A stretch of DNA of 64,000 nt from JABFSS01 sp964449445 (GCA_964449445.1 CAYUZT010000007.1:27790-91789); one strand, 5' to 3'. Positions 41,238 through 50,240 are shown, counted from the stretch's first letter. Notes: generated by a model from the letters alone, not told the origin. Numbers and translations are program-made.

Positions 41238-42520
41238 GGAAAGGCTTTCAGGAACATCTTCATGATTGCGGTGTCAGTCCACTCTCCCTTTTTGTGCGCT
41301 AGCGTGAATGCTTCTTTGGTTTCCTCTGGTGTACCCACGCATTCGAACGGCTTGAAGCCTTCGAGTCCCAGGAGTTCCTTATAGAGGGGCGTGAGTGATG
41401 CATCGTCAAAGAGGTTCTTGCAGAAGATGTCGAGGACAGCCTGCTTTGGAAGAAATGCGGTGTACAGCGCGAAGACGAATGCGCACTTGGGGCAGGTGCA
41501 ACACCACACCCCCACCCCCTGGCCCCCTCCCCCACGCCTCGCGTCGCTCGGCGAGGGAGAGGGGGAATTTTTAGACAAGATTCTCCAATTGGTATTGCAG
41601 CTCGTTGTGCATGGGAAGTACTGCGGATACTTAACGAATTGTTCGGCAATCTGCAATTCGTTCATCGAGCGGAGCTCGCTCCTGTATTCCACGCGACTCG
41701 TGATGAAGGTCTTCACGTAAGTGTGGAACGCCTGCTCGAATTCCTCGGATTTGCTCCACTGATGGTTGATCTCTTTTCCTTTGAACATCACATTTCCGAT
41801 ATTCGCGCTCTTCTCGTTGCTCATCGCGACAGCGTCGAAGTCGTAGAGGATGGCAATCGCGATGGTAACGCAGGAGAGGTAGGCGGTAATGGGGATGTGG
41901 CCGTTGAGGGCTCCGGATGCGTTGAGTTCGAACAGCTCCGGCGCGAGCGCGCGCTTGATAGTGAGGAGTGGAAGGCCGGCAACCCGCGCGAGTTCGTCGA
42001 TGAGCGGGTGGTGCCCTATGCGAAAGAGGGTAAGGTCGGCTTTCGCGCGCAGACGTTCCATCGTGACGACAGAATCTTTTCCTCCACCAATCGGGACGAG
42101 TGTGCGATGGCGCTTCTCCCAGTCTTTCTGGGGAACGACGGAAGGGGCAGCTGCGGATTCGGAACTGGGGAACTGAATGAGGCCCGTGAAATTGATGTCA
42201 TTCTTGTAGAAAAATTCCCCGAGGCCGTTCTCATAGACCTCAGTCCAAAACTTTGCCTGCTCAGGGGATAGTGTCCCGGAGCGGATCTTGATGGTCTTCG
42301 GCAGGCAGGTCTTGAAGTAACTGATCCCGCCGATCAGGTGCAGTGCGAAGAGTGCCCTGTCGAATTCATCTTCTTTCTCGGGCTTCAGGAACGGCGGGGA
42401 GGGCAGGGTCAGCGTCTCGGTAAAATGGACTTCATCGTCGAGCGAGTAATGCAGTTCAATTGCGCCCGCGTGCGGTTTCCACGCGTAGGAGTCGAAGATG
42501 AAGGTTTCGTACTGCTTCAT
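41234..42520 (-). CDS. murL: UDP-MurNAc-L-Ala-L-Glu epimerase (MurL-like)
   Basis: 428 residues. Contains a PP-loop-like LVPIGGGKDSVVTMERL, HLIGGISYFKTCLPK, GHIPITAYLSCVTIAIAILY, MSNEKSANIGN and CTTSCNTNW, CCTCPKCAFVFALYTAFLPK. These fit the MurL family, which converts the terminal L-Glu of UDP-MurNAc-L-Ala-L-Glu to D-Glu and replaces the racemase route. It is translationally coupled with murD. A repeat insertion (SPSPSPSDARRGGGGQGVGV) interrupts the segment between the Cys motifs at about residues 325-350. TACACT lies nine bases before the ATG at 42520. No murI is visible in the window. Confidence 0.85.
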   Translation of the reverse strand: MKQYETFIFDSYAWKPHAGAIELHYSLDDEVHFTETLTLPSPPFLKPEKEDEFDRALFALHLIGGISYFKTCLPKTIKIRSGTLSPEQAKFWTEVYENGLGEFFYKNDINFTGLIQFPSSESAAAPSVVPQKDWEKRHRTLVPIGGGKDSVVTMERLRAKADLTLFRIGHHPLIDELARVAGLPLLTIKRALAPELFELNASGALNGHIPITAYLSCVTIAIAILYDFDAVAMSNEKSANIGNVMFKGKEINHQWSKSEEFEQAFHTYVKTFITSRVEYRSELRSMNELQIAEQFVKYPQYFPCTTSCNTNWRILSKNSPSPSPSDARRGGGGQGVGVWCCTCPKCAFVFALYTAFLPKQAVLDIFCKNLFDDASLTPLYKELLGLEGFKPFECVGTPEETKEAFTLAHKKGEWTDTAIMKMFLKAFP

Positions 42521-42630
42521 GGGGAGAGCAGTGTAGCAGGAAGGGACTTTTGCTTCTTGCAGAGCGCAGTGTTCGTTCGTGAAGTGGTTCTTGTTGACGC
42601 GGCGCTGCAGACTTTCAGAATACGTCACCA

Positions 42631-43497
42631 ATGAGGAACAACAGCGAAGTGCGGCAACCATCTGTCTCTGAACGTCTGATGCCATGGAAGAATGTGGCAA
42701 TAGCGATCAGCACTGCTGTGATGTTGAAGGTTGCGGCACTTCTTTCCAACGCGGACATTCACGCTCAAGAGCCTCCGGGGTCCGCTCAAGTGCAACAAGC
42801 GGAGGAGAAGATGGTGGTTCTCACGAAAGAGGAGATACGAGCACTGATCGCACAGCTGGACCACAATGAATTTCCAAAAAGAGAAGACGCATTGAAGGAT
42901 CTCGACAAGAACATCGATTCCGCCTTCGATCAGGTTGCGGCGGCACGGCACGTGAAAAATGCCGCAGAGCTCGCCGGGCGAGTAGACATGCTCTATAAGA
43001 AACATTTTCAGCGTCTGCGAGGCAACTTCCACAAGAAGTATCAGAGCGTGGAGTCACGCATCTACAAAGTACCTCCGTGGATTGACGGGGTCTTTGAGGT
43101 GAGGCCTCCTGCGTTGTATCAGCCTGTTCAGGGATTAGCGCCATACCAGATTCGCGATTACTACGTACGCAAAGCTATTGCTGCGGATGCAAAACAGGAT
43201 TATCTGCCCACATGGTCGCACCACAGAGAAGCAACCAAACATCTGATTAGAGATTGCGTGGAATCAGCGGTCTTTACATGGTACGGAGTACCGGATTTTG
43301 AAGAGCGCATGGCCCAAGCACAGAAAGATCTTCGTCATTTTCTCAAGCGACTGGTCCGCGAAGAGCAGAAAAGCGAATACTGGCAGCCCGGTCGCCTTCG
43401 GGAGCAGCCGATGAAACTTCCTCTGCAGCCGCGCCAGAGCGGTCGGCAGCAGCAATCACGATTGGGAGATGTATCGGATGTGCGTGTTGCGGCGTAG
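42631..43497 (+). CDS. Exported helical protein, function unknown
   Basis: 288 residues. A short N-terminal segment and a hydrophobic signal (NVAIAISTAVMLKVAALLSN, then IHAQ) suggest export. The rest is charged and helical (LTKEEIRALIAQLDHNEFPK, RHVKNAAELAGRVDMLYKKH), with a central aromatic/Pro-rich part (VPPWIDGVFEVRPPALYQPV) and a Gln/Arg-rich disordered tail. No family recognised. It ends one base before the convergent tRNA-Leu. Confidence 0.68.
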   Translation: MRNNSEVRQPSVSERLMPWKNVAIAISTAVMLKVAALLSNADIHAQEPPGSAQVQQAEEKMVVLTKEEIRALIAQLDHNEFPKREDALKDLDKNIDSAFDQVAAARHVKNAAELAGRVDMLYKKHFQRLRGNFHKKYQSVESRIYKVPPWIDGVFEVRPPALYQPVQGLAPYQIRDYYVRKAIAADAKQDYLPTWSHHREATKHLIRDCVESAVFTWYGVPDFEERMAQAQKDLRHFLKRLVREEQKSEYWQPGRLREQPMKLPLQPRQSGRQQQSRLGDVSDVRVAA

Positions 43498-43498
43498 G

Positions 43499-43582
43499 TG
43501 GTGCCGAAGGAGGGAGTCGAACCCTCACACCTTGCGGTACACGATTTTGAGTCGTGCGCGTCTACCATTCCGCCACTTCGGC
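43499..43582 (-). tRNA. tRNA-Leu (CAA)
   Basis: Class II tRNA on the minus strand: acceptor GCCGAAG/CTTCGGC, D arm TGGCGGAATGGTAGACGC, anticodon stem CACGA/TCGTG with loop CTCAAAA (CAA), a variable arm ACCGCAAGGT, T arm GAGGGTTCGACTCCCTC, and ACCA. Confidence 0.95.
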
Positions 43583-43601
43583 ATGGAAGTATTGTAGCAA
43601 T

Positions 43602-44237
43602 CTACGTCTGCAATAGCCGCAGGACTTCATCATCTTCTACCTGAGGAAAATCCACGTACCATTTTCCCACAGCATCAAACGGTTCTGGGGTTGCCAGGAT
43701 AATCACGTCATCCGCTTTCTTCCGCAACAACTGCGCTGTATCGGGCGGGCAGACGGGGAGCGCGACGACAATCTTCTTCACGGACGCTTTTCGGAGATCG
43801 TCGATCGCGGCGAAGAGCGTGACGCCCGTTGCCGCACCGTCATCGGTCAGAATCACGGTCTTCCCCTTCAGAGGCGGGCGCGCCTTCACAGGATAGGTGT
43901 CTTTCCGCCGCGCGAGTTCCTCCGTTTCCTCCTCAATGACCGGTTGCATCTCCTCCCACGTGACTCCGTATGCCCGCATCGTTGCATCATCCATGTGCGT
44001 TGCTCCGCCTTCCGCAATGGCACCTATGCCGTATTCGCGGTGCGCCGGGTGGCCGAGTTTGCGGACAATGTACGGGTAGAGCGGCAGGGAGAGTACGGAG
44101 GCCATTGCTGCACCAATCACCACGCCACCGCGTACAAGTGCGAGAATGAGCGTGTCCTTCTTCCCTTTGAACGTAACAAGCTTTTGAGCGAGAACGCTGC
44201 CTGCACTGTCGCGATCGGGAAAGGGAAGTGACGTCAT
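43602..44237 (-). CDS. Phosphoribosyltransferase-domain protein
   Basis: 211 residues. Type I PRTase fold with LILALVRGGVVIGAAMA near the N terminus and the PRPP-binding loop VILTDDGAATGVTLFAAIDD (DDGxATG form); other conserved parts are RKLGHPAHREYGIGAIAEGG and PVCPPDTA. This erythromycin-esterase-associated/ComF-unrelated subgroup is common but its substrate is not established. TATAAT is exactly six bases before the ATG, a clear leaderless start, and it is divergent from the BtuF-like gene 33 bases away. Confidence 0.87.
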   Translation of the reverse strand: MTSLPFPDRDSAGSVLAQKLVTFKGKKDTLILALVRGGVVIGAAMASVLSLPLYPYIVRKLGHPAHREYGIGAIAEGGATHMDDATMRAYGVTWEEMQPVIEEETEELARRKDTYPVKARPPLKGKTVILTDDGAATGVTLFAAIDDLRKASVKKIVVALPVCPPDTAQLLRKKADDVIILATPEPFDAVGKWYVDFPQVEDDEVLRLLQT

Positions 44238-44270
44238 TGGTCTATTATAGAAGGGTATTTTGCATGTGGC

Positions 44271-45044
44271 ATGAAAATCGCCTCACTTTCGCCAGCGGCG
44301 ACGGAGATTCTATTCGGGCTCGGGACCGGGCTCGGGACCGATCATGAAATTGTTTGCGTTGATCAGTTCAGTAATTTTCCTGACAGCGCAAAATCATTGC
44401 CGCATGTGAAGGGTCATCAAGAGATTCATGCAGAGGACTTGAAGAAATTTTCTCCGGAGATCGTCATCACGGGAACCGTCATCCAGCAAAAATTGGCTGA
44501 GGAATTGAGAGAAGCGGACTTCGCAGTGATCCACCAGGATCCGCGAACCATCAATCAGATCTACGAGAGCATCCGGCAGTTTGGGACGATCCTTGAACGA
44601 CCGATGGAGGCTGATGATCTGGTTCTGAAGATGCAGCAGGCACTTAATGCAACGAAAAAGAAATCATCTCTGTTGCCGAGAAAACTCAAGGTCTTCGTGG
44701 AAGAATGGCATCGTCCGTCCATGGTCTCGGGCAATTGGGTACCGGAGGTGATTCGGATTGCGGGCGGTCAATCGTTTCCGATCAAAGACGGTGAACTCAG
44801 CCGGGAAGTCACGCTGGATGAAGTCGCGAGGTTTGATCCCGATCTGATCATTATCAGTTGGTGCGGAGCAGGAGCACTGGCGGATAAAGACATTTTGATG
44901 AAGCGGGAGGGATGGGGGAGTCTGAGAGCTATCCGCGATGGTCATGTTCGCGTAATTGATGACTCGCTGCTCAATCGACCGGGACCGCGGCTTGTTGAGG
45001 GTGCGCAGCGGATCTACGGATGGTTGTTTGAAATGCTCCATTAA
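44271..45044 (+). CDS. BtuF-like substrate-binding fold protein without signal peptide
   Basis: 257 residues. Pattern of cobalamin/iron-siderophore periplasmic binding proteins: IASLSPAATEILFGLG, KGHQEIHAEDLKKFSPEIVI, DPRTINQIYESI, WVPEVIRIAGGQSFP, FDPDLIIISWCGAG and GHVRVIDDSLLNRPGPRLVE. No signal peptide, so a cytoplasmic role is likely, as in other cobalamin-binding orphan members. Near residue 17 the sequence GLGTGLGTDHE comes from a GGGCTCGGGACCGG microrepeat. It is followed closely by the CADD-like gene. Confidence 0.82.
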   Translation: MKIASLSPAATEILFGLGTGLGTDHEIVCVDQFSNFPDSAKSLPHVKGHQEIHAEDLKKFSPEIVITGTVIQQKLAEELREADFAVIHQDPRTINQIYESIRQFGTILERPMEADDLVLKMQQALNATKKKSSLLPRKLKVFVEEWHRPSMVSGNWVPEVIRIAGGQSFPIKDGELSREVTLDEVARFDPDLIIISWCGAGALADKDILMKREGWGSLRAIRDGHVRVIDDSLLNRPGPRLVEGAQRIYGWLFEMLH

Positions 45045-45065
45045 CTAACGTACTCTGTTTCCACT

Positions 45066-45722
45066 ATGCAACTCTCCGCCCTCGACCCAGTCATTGCCGC
45101 CCGCAGCCTCCTCAAACACTCTTTCTATCAGAAGTGGTCAAAGGGGGAGCTGACGCTTGAAGATCTCCGTGTGTACGCGAAGGAATACTTCCATCTGGTC
45201 GAGCGTATCCCGGGAATCGTTGAACGGGTCCGGGACCGGGTCTCCCCTTCGGGGGACCTTCGGCGGGACCGGGACCTGCAGAATCGTATCGATGAAAATA
45301 TGCGTGAAGAACAGGAACATATAGAGCTCTGGAAGCGGTTTGCGAAGAGTCTGGGAATTTCTGAAGGAGAACTCGTTGCGTATCAGCCATCCAGTGCAGC
45401 GAAAGAAGCGGTTCGTTCACTCGAGCAGCTTGCAGAGCAAGGAGCAGAGGAGGGGATCGTGTGCATGTATGCGCTGGAGGCCGAACTCCCCAAAATCGCA
45501 CAGACGAAGAAAGACGGCCTCTGCAATTTCTATGGGTTGACCTCTGAAGACGCGCAGATCTACTTCGACGAGCATTTGAAGGAAGAGAAGCATTTGGAGT
45601 TGTGGAGAGCGATGGAGGTTGATCAACTCCCTGCATTTGCCGCGGCACGGACTTCGCTCACCGCACAAAATCAGCTTCTGGATGCGGTCTGCACACTTCG
45701 CGGCATTTCGATGGAGTGTTGA
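45066..45722 (+). CDS. CADD/TenA-like iron-containing redox enzyme family protein
   Basis: 218 residues. All-helical haem-oxygenase-like fold: YQKWSKGELTLEDLRVYAKE, YFHLVERIPGIV, NMREEQEHIELWKRFAKSLG, a second E..H pair in YFDEHLKEEKHLELW, and MYALEAELPKIAQTK. Conserved E/H/D residues fit the diiron site of CADD-type proteins, which in Chlamydia support para-aminobenzoate formation. The segment RDRVSPSGDLRRDRDLQ (~residues 55-75) is an in-frame repeat insertion (GGGACCGGG units) that lies between conserved helices. Role here uncertain: folate or quinone metabolism. Confidence 0.83.
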   Translation: MQLSALDPVIAARSLLKHSFYQKWSKGELTLEDLRVYAKEYFHLVERIPGIVERVRDRVSPSGDLRRDRDLQNRIDENMREEQEHIELWKRFAKSLGISEGELVAYQPSSAAKEAVRSLEQLAEQGAEEGIVCMYALEAELPKIAQTKKDGLCNFYGLTSEDAQIYFDEHLKEEKHLELWRAMEVDQLPAFAAARTSLTAQNQLLDAVCTLRGISMEC

Positions 45723-45761
45723 GGATTGTAAGAGCAGCGACTGTTCCGTAGTCTTAGCAGC

Positions 45762-47057
45762 ATGGCAGCACGCACTCCCTATCAACGTTTCCTCAAAAAT
45801 CTGAAAGACGCGATGGATCTGCTCAAGCTTTCCCCTGCGGAGAGGAAGCTTCTTTTAGAACCGCAATTCAATCACAAGAAGTCCATCACGATCACGAAGG
45901 ATGATGGCAAGAAGGCGACCTTCCCCGCATTTCGGGTGCAGTACAACAATGCCCGTGGTCCCTACAAAGGAGGCATTCGCTACCATCCAGCCGCCGATGA
46001 AGACGAAGTGAAGGCGCTCGCGGCGCTCATGGCGGTGAAGACCGCTGTGGTCGGCATTCCTTTTGGCGGTGCGAAGGGCGGAATTCAGGTGGATCCCAAA
46101 AACTTAAGCAAGCGCGAAGTGCAGGAAATTTCCCGCGCCTATGTGCGCGCATTTCAGGAGTTCGTCGGGCCCGATATCGATATTCCCGCACCGGATGTGA
46201 ATACGACCCCGGACATCATGGCGTGGATGCGCGATGAGTACGAAAAGCGCACCCGCAGCTACGCTCCCGCGATGATCACCGGCAAGCCCCTCTCGTTCGG
46301 CGGATCCCGCGGACGCGATACCGCAACCGCCAAAGGCGGATTCTTCATCCTGCAGGAACTGGTGGAAAGCGAGGCTCTTGATCCCAAAGAACTGCGCGTC
46401 GTTGTGCAGGGCTTTGGCAATGCGGGTGCTACGATGGCGCATTTTTTGCATAATGCGGGGTACACCGTGGTTGCAATCTCCGATTCTCACGGCGGCATCT
46501 ATTCCCCCGATGGCATCGACCCGGTGCGTATCGAGAAGTACAAAAAGAAGACGGGCTTTGTTGCAGGCGAGTACTGCAAAGGCTCGGTGTGTGATATCGA
46601 GAAGATGAAGATGGATGGGGTTCGTCATGTCAGCAATGAAGAGTTGCTTGAACTTCCCTGCGACATTCTGGTTCCCGCCGCGCTCGATAACGTGATTACC
46701 GAGAAGAATGCAGGAAAGATCAAAGCGAAAGTCATCCTGGAGCTCGCAAACGGCCCCACGACGCCGGAAGCCGATGCGATTTTGGAGAAACGGAAGATTC
46801 GCGTGGTGCCGGATGTGCTGGCCAACGCCGGAGGCGTCACGGTCAGTTACTTCGAATGGACCCAAGGGAGATCGGGTGAACAGTGGACCGACGAACAAGT
46901 GGATCGTGATCTCAAACGCGTGATCTTAACGGCCTACAAAGACGTGCGGCGTGAAGTGCATCGGAGGAAGATCCCGTACCGGAAGGCGGCCTTCCTGGTA
47001 GGAGTGAAGAGGATTGTGGAGGCGATGAGGGTGAGGGGGTGGGTAGATGCTCGATAA
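45762..47057 (+). CDS. gdhA: Glutamate/amino-acid dehydrogenase
   Basis: 431 residues. Glu/Leu/Phe/Val dehydrogenase: RVQYNNARGPYKGGIRYHP, ALAALMAVKTAVVGIPFGGA, KGGIQVDP, PAPDVNTTPDIMAWM, the nucleotide-binding VVVQGFGNAGATMAHFLHNA, LVPAALDNVITEKNA, ELANGPTTPEAD and DVLANAGGVTVSYFEW. Interconverts glutamate and 2-oxoglutarate with NAD(P). TAGTCT lies seven bases before the ATG. Its C terminus runs into a TTAACTCG-family repeat. Notable because many CPR genomes have little nitrogen metabolism. Confidence 0.95.
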   Translation: MAARTPYQRFLKNLKDAMDLLKLSPAERKLLLEPQFNHKKSITITKDDGKKATFPAFRVQYNNARGPYKGGIRYHPAADEDEVKALAALMAVKTAVVGIPFGGAKGGIQVDPKNLSKREVQEISRAYVRAFQEFVGPDIDIPAPDVNTTPDIMAWMRDEYEKRTRSYAPAMITGKPLSFGGSRGRDTATAKGGFFILQELVESEALDPKELRVVVQGFGNAGATMAHFLHNAGYTVVAISDSHGGIYSPDGIDPVRIEKYKKKTGFVAGEYCKGSVCDIEKMKMDGVRHVSNEELLELPCDILVPAALDNVITEKNAGKIKAKVILELANGPTTPEADAILEKRKIRVVPDVLANAGGVTVSYFEWTQGRSGEQWTDEQVDRDLKRVILTAYKDVRREVHRRKIPYRKAAFLVGVKRIVEAMRVRGWVDAR

Positions 47058-47118
47058 CTCGTTAATTCGTTAACTCGTATAACTTCGTACGAATTAACGA
47101 GTTAACGAATCAACGAGC
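47049..47118. repeat. TTAACTCG microrepeat hairpin
   Basis: CGATAACTCGTTAATTCG.. arm and ..CGAATTAACGAGTTAACG arm with the centre ATAACTTCGTAC, spanning from the last gdhA codons toward trxB. Same family as 15634-15696 and 52614-52677. Confidence 0.75.
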
Positions 47119-47164
47119 ATGTTCGGTTTTTGCCCTCTACGGGATCTTCCACTAAACTTCACAC

Positions 47165-48133
47165 GTGTTTGATGTGGTTATCATCGGCCTGGGCGCTGCC
47201 GGCTACACCGCGGCCATCTACTGCGCGCGATATAAGCTCAAAACCCTGATCACCGGGGGAGTGGACGGCGGCATGGGCATCACGGCTGCGGAAGTGGGGA
47301 ACTGGCCAGGGGAGATCGAGATCCGCGGGCCGGAGTTGATGGAGAAGTTTATGAAGCATGCGGTCAGCTTTAGTGAAGTCACTCATAAAGTGGGATTCGT
47401 CACGAAGATTCAAAAGGGCAAAGAGGGCGGAGAGGGTAAAGAGGAAGTGTTCACAGTCACATTTCAAAGTGGTGAGGTTGTTCAGGCGAGGACGGTGATT
47501 CTCGCAACGGGATCAGCGAAGCGTCATCTTGGAGTGAAAGGCGAGGAGGAGTTCTCGGGGAAAGGTGTGACGTACTGCGCCACGTGCGATGCGTTCTTCT
47601 ATAAGGGCAAAGACGTCGCGGTGATTGGGGGAGGGGACAGCGCGGTGGAGGGCGCCGCCATTGCGGCACAGGTTGCCCGGAAGGTGTACCTGATCCACCG
47701 ACGCAGCGAGTTCCGCGCGGAGCCCTACTGGGTCGATCGCGTCAAAGCGCGCGATAACGTCACCTTCGTCTTGGAGAATCAGATCACAGAAGTGCTTGGC
47801 GATACCAAGGTCCGGTCTGTGAAGCTCGCGAAGCCCTTTCATGGCTCAGATAGCCTGACTGTCGATGGTGTCTTCATCGAAGTGGGGGCCACTCCGTCCG
47901 TTGAGCTTGCGACGCAATTGGGTGCGGAGATCGATGCGAAGGGGTACCTGAAGGTCGGCGTGGATCAGGCAACGAATATCCCCGGATTCTTCGCTGCAGG
48001 GGATGTGACGACGGCGAGTAACTACTTCGCGCAGTTTGCGACTGCAGCGGGCGAAGGATCGATTGCGGCCAATAGCGTGTTCAATTACTTGAGCACCGTG
48101 GGTGCGAAATTCGGGTATATGGCGGGAGGTTGA
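47165..48133 (+). CDS. trxB: Thioredoxin reductase-like FAD/NAD(P) oxidoreductase
   Basis: 322 residues. FAD-binding DVVIIGLGAAGYTAAIYCAR (Gly-rich, with GLGAAG instead of the usual GGGPAG), redox pair TYCATCDAFFYKG, NAD(P)-binding VAVIGGGDSAVEGAAIAA, and C-terminal FAAGDVTTASNYFAQFATAA. Reduces thioredoxin or a related disulfide carrier in the cytoplasm. KIQKGKEGGEGKEEV near residue 85 is an in-frame microrepeat insertion (GGCAAAGAGG units). TAAACT is exactly six bases before the GTG start. Confidence 0.93.
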   Translation: MFDVVIIGLGAAGYTAAIYCARYKLKTLITGGVDGGMGITAAEVGNWPGEIEIRGPELMEKFMKHAVSFSEVTHKVGFVTKIQKGKEGGEGKEEVFTVTFQSGEVVQARTVILATGSAKRHLGVKGEEEFSGKGVTYCATCDAFFYKGKDVAVIGGGDSAVEGAAIAAQVARKVYLIHRRSEFRAEPYWVDRVKARDNVTFVLENQITEVLGDTKVRSVKLAKPFHGSDSLTVDGVFIEVGATPSVELATQLGAEIDAKGYLKVGVDQATNIPGFFAAGDVTTASNYFAQFATAAGEGSIAANSVFNYLSTVGAKFGYMAGG

Positions 48134-48157
48134 CAAAAATAAAAAATAAATTAGAGT
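48130..48157 (+). promoter_or_regulatory. Promoter overlapping the trxB stop
   Basis: TTGACA at 48130-48135 (its TGA is the trxB stop codon), a 16-base spacer, TAGAGT at 48152-48157 and the ATG of the next gene at 48166. Confidence 0.5.
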
Positions 48158-48165
48158 ATTACTCT

Positions 48166-49119
48166 ATGCGTGAATCCGTAAATACACCGCATCAGTCGAA
48201 TCTGGAGATAAAGAAGGTTCCGCGTTGGGGACACGATAGCGATGGACGAGAAGCCATGGTATTCGACTTTCTTCCTTCAACTCTGTCTCTTTCCGAGAAA
48301 GAAATTCTCAGGGATCGCCTCGGAAATTTTTTGCGCGAGAGGTTCGCTTCGTTTGATGATCAAAAATTATCGAAAATTTTTTCTCTCGATGAAATCAAAG
48401 AAATGCGCAGTTACATTGTAGTCGATGATGTTAACAGAAATGCCGACGGAAAAGTGGATATTATTAATTTAGAGGAAAACACACTGGAAAATTTCCGTTT
48501 GAATGTTCTCCATTTGATGATTATCCGCGGAATAGAAGAATTTTTTTCAGAAACTCTGGAGAGCAAAATCGAATACTCTCTTCATTTGGGTAGACCTGTC
48601 GATAAGGGATGGCGGGAAAGAACGAAAGATGATGCTGCTCTCTATAGCAATGATCTGCAGGCCTATCTCAGGTTATGGGCCGATCAGATTGCATCATGTT
48701 TGTCGTTACTCGCTGATAAATTGAAAAACTTCTCGCAAATGGAGCAGCAGCAAGTGGCAAGTCTGCAAGAACATGTCCGTTGCAAAGCAGTCACTCTTAT
48801 AATGAAAGTCGCCGCAAATCTACATTTTAGTGTCGCAAACAAATACGTGGGAATATCGAAAAGCGATCCTTTTTACTTTGACACAGTTGGTCGCCCATGG
48901 AGAGTTATTGTGAATGACAACGAAGTCTACTCGGAACATAAGTGCAAAACGCTACCGCCGGGCATCGCAACTCGTCTGGGTTTAGAGAGTGCCGTAAGGA
49001 TTACTTACGATGATATGCGAGAGCTTCTTACCGTCGAAGCGCTCAATCCAGGGAGAGATCCTATTTTTGTTCAAAGGCAAAATATAATCAGTGGGGGCAT
49101 TTCGATCCGTGAAGCATGA
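48166..49119 (+). CDS. Hypothetical protein, AT-rich, unknown family
   Basis: 317 residues, no signal peptide or membrane segment. Predicted mostly helical (LSLSEKEILRDRLGNFLRER, LWADQIASCLSLLADKLKNF), ending in a small mixed domain (FDTVGRPWRVIVNDNEVYSE, TRLGLESAVRITYDDM). Base composition is AT-richer than neighbouring genes, like the kinase gene at 29917. Start at 48166 is preferred since upstream codons overlap the promoter and trxB stop. No function proposed. Confidence 0.65.
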   Translation: MRESVNTPHQSNLEIKKVPRWGHDSDGREAMVFDFLPSTLSLSEKEILRDRLGNFLRERFASFDDQKLSKIFSLDEIKEMRSYIVVDDVNRNADGKVDIINLEENTLENFRLNVLHLMIIRGIEEFFSETLESKIEYSLHLGRPVDKGWRERTKDDAALYSNDLQAYLRLWADQIASCLSLLADKLKNFSQMEQQQVASLQEHVRCKAVTLIMKVAANLHFSVANKYVGISKSDPFYFDTVGRPWRVIVNDNEVYSEHKCKTLPPGIATRLGLESAVRITYDDMRELLTVEALNPGRDPIFVQRQNIISGGISIREA

Positions 49120-49148
49120 TCTCCTAAGGTGAGGTACTCTGCTATCTC

Positions 49149-50042
49149 ATGTGGCTTTCGCTTCAGCTCTTCGCCGCTCTCTGTTGGGCGCTCGTGGCCG
49201 TGTTCGATTCCATTCTCGTGAAACACTACGAGAAGCGACCATACGTGTTGATGTGGTTTCAGAGTTGCTTCAGCGTGCCGGTACTTCTGGCCGTTCTCCT
49301 CTTTTCCGGTCATTCCACTCCGTGGATGATTCCTCTCGTAATTGCAGGGATGATCGCGTTCCTGGGGGATATCACTTTCTTCGCCGTGCTCGATCGCGTG
49401 GATGCATCGGTGGTGCAAATTGCCTGGGCGATGTTTGCGGTTTTTTTGAGTGCGATCAGCATCGCCTTCTTCGGCGAAACATGGTCGAGCGTCCAGATTG
49501 TCGGCGTGATACTTCTCCTGAGTGGCATTCTGTTTCTCTCGCTCCATGGAAAAGGATTGATTGGTAAAGGCGGTTTTCTCCTGCTCTTTCTTCTCGCCAT
49601 ACTCTACGTCCCGTTCTACGCCGTGCAGAAAGCAGCGATGCGCGATGGGACCACCGTACTGCTCGCGTTCGTTGTCCCTCTGCTCTCTCGTGAAATTCTC
49701 TGCTTTGCGGTTCCTCTGCTCGTGCCCCACTGGAGGGGGGCGGTCACTTCTGTCGTACGGCGAGTGCGCTGGCCGTTTTTGATGATCTGCGGCAGCGTCG
49801 TCACGCTCTTTTTTACAGCAACGTATTTGAACACGTGGGTGTACAACATCGGCCCTCTCTCGATCGGATCCGTCGTCTCGAACGTGCAGCCGTTCTTCGT
49901 CCTCTTCGCCGCCTGGATGCTTTGGAAGATCGCGCCCTCCTTCGCTCCGCGTGAACTGTTCACCCGGCAGGCCGTTTCGGTCAAAATCATCAGCTTCCTC
50001 ATCGTCTTCTCGGGCCTTGCGCTCCTGGCGCTGCCTCAGTAG
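49149..50042 (+). CDS. EamA/DMT-superfamily transporter
   Basis: 297 residues with ten hydrophobic helices in two EamA repeats: FAALCWALVAVFDSILVKHY, DRVDASVVQIAWAMFAVFLS, FFGETWSSVQIVGVILLLSG in the first, and GPLSIGSVVSNVQPFFVLFA, FTRQAVSVKIISFLIVFSGL in the second. Small-metabolite exporter of the inner membrane; substrate unknown. TACTCT lies eight bases before the ATG. Confidence 0.85.
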   Translation: MWLSLQLFAALCWALVAVFDSILVKHYEKRPYVLMWFQSCFSVPVLLAVLLFSGHSTPWMIPLVIAGMIAFLGDITFFAVLDRVDASVVQIAWAMFAVFLSAISIAFFGETWSSVQIVGVILLLSGILFLSLHGKGLIGKGGFLLLFLLAILYVPFYAVQKAAMRDGTTVLLAFVVPLLSREILCFAVPLLVPHWRGAVTSVVRRVRWPFLMICGSVVTLFFTATYLNTWVYNIGPLSIGSVVSNVQPFFVLFAAWMLWKIAPSFAPRELFTRQAVSVKIISFLIVFSGLALLALPQ

Positions 50043-50054
50043 ACTCTTCCAGCT

Positions 50055-50240
50055 ATGCCACGAGGAAAGCGCACCGTCTTTGGGATGTTTTGTACCAGCT
50101 GCAATATGCGGGTGGGAACCGTGCGGCTCCACAGGCAGAAAGAAGGCAAGACGTGGAAGGATTTCAAAGTGGAAAAATTCTGTTCGACATGCAGGGTGAG
50201 GAAACCGACCAAGCAGAAGGAGGAGAGACACTCGAAGTAA
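50055..50240 (+). CDS. rpmG: Ribosomal protein bL33
   Basis: 61 residues. Zinc-ribbon bL33: FCTSCNMRVGTV (first Cys pair), basic middle (HRQKEGKTWKDFKVEKF), CSTCRVRKPTKQKE (second Cys pair, CR..T.HKE-like end). It is a four-cysteine, zinc-binding form. It lies 12 bases after the EamA gene and is followed by a microrepeat hairpin. Confidence 0.82.
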   Translation: MPRGKRTVFGMFCTSCNMRVGTVRLHRQKEGKTWKDFKVEKFCSTCRVRKPTKQKEERHSK

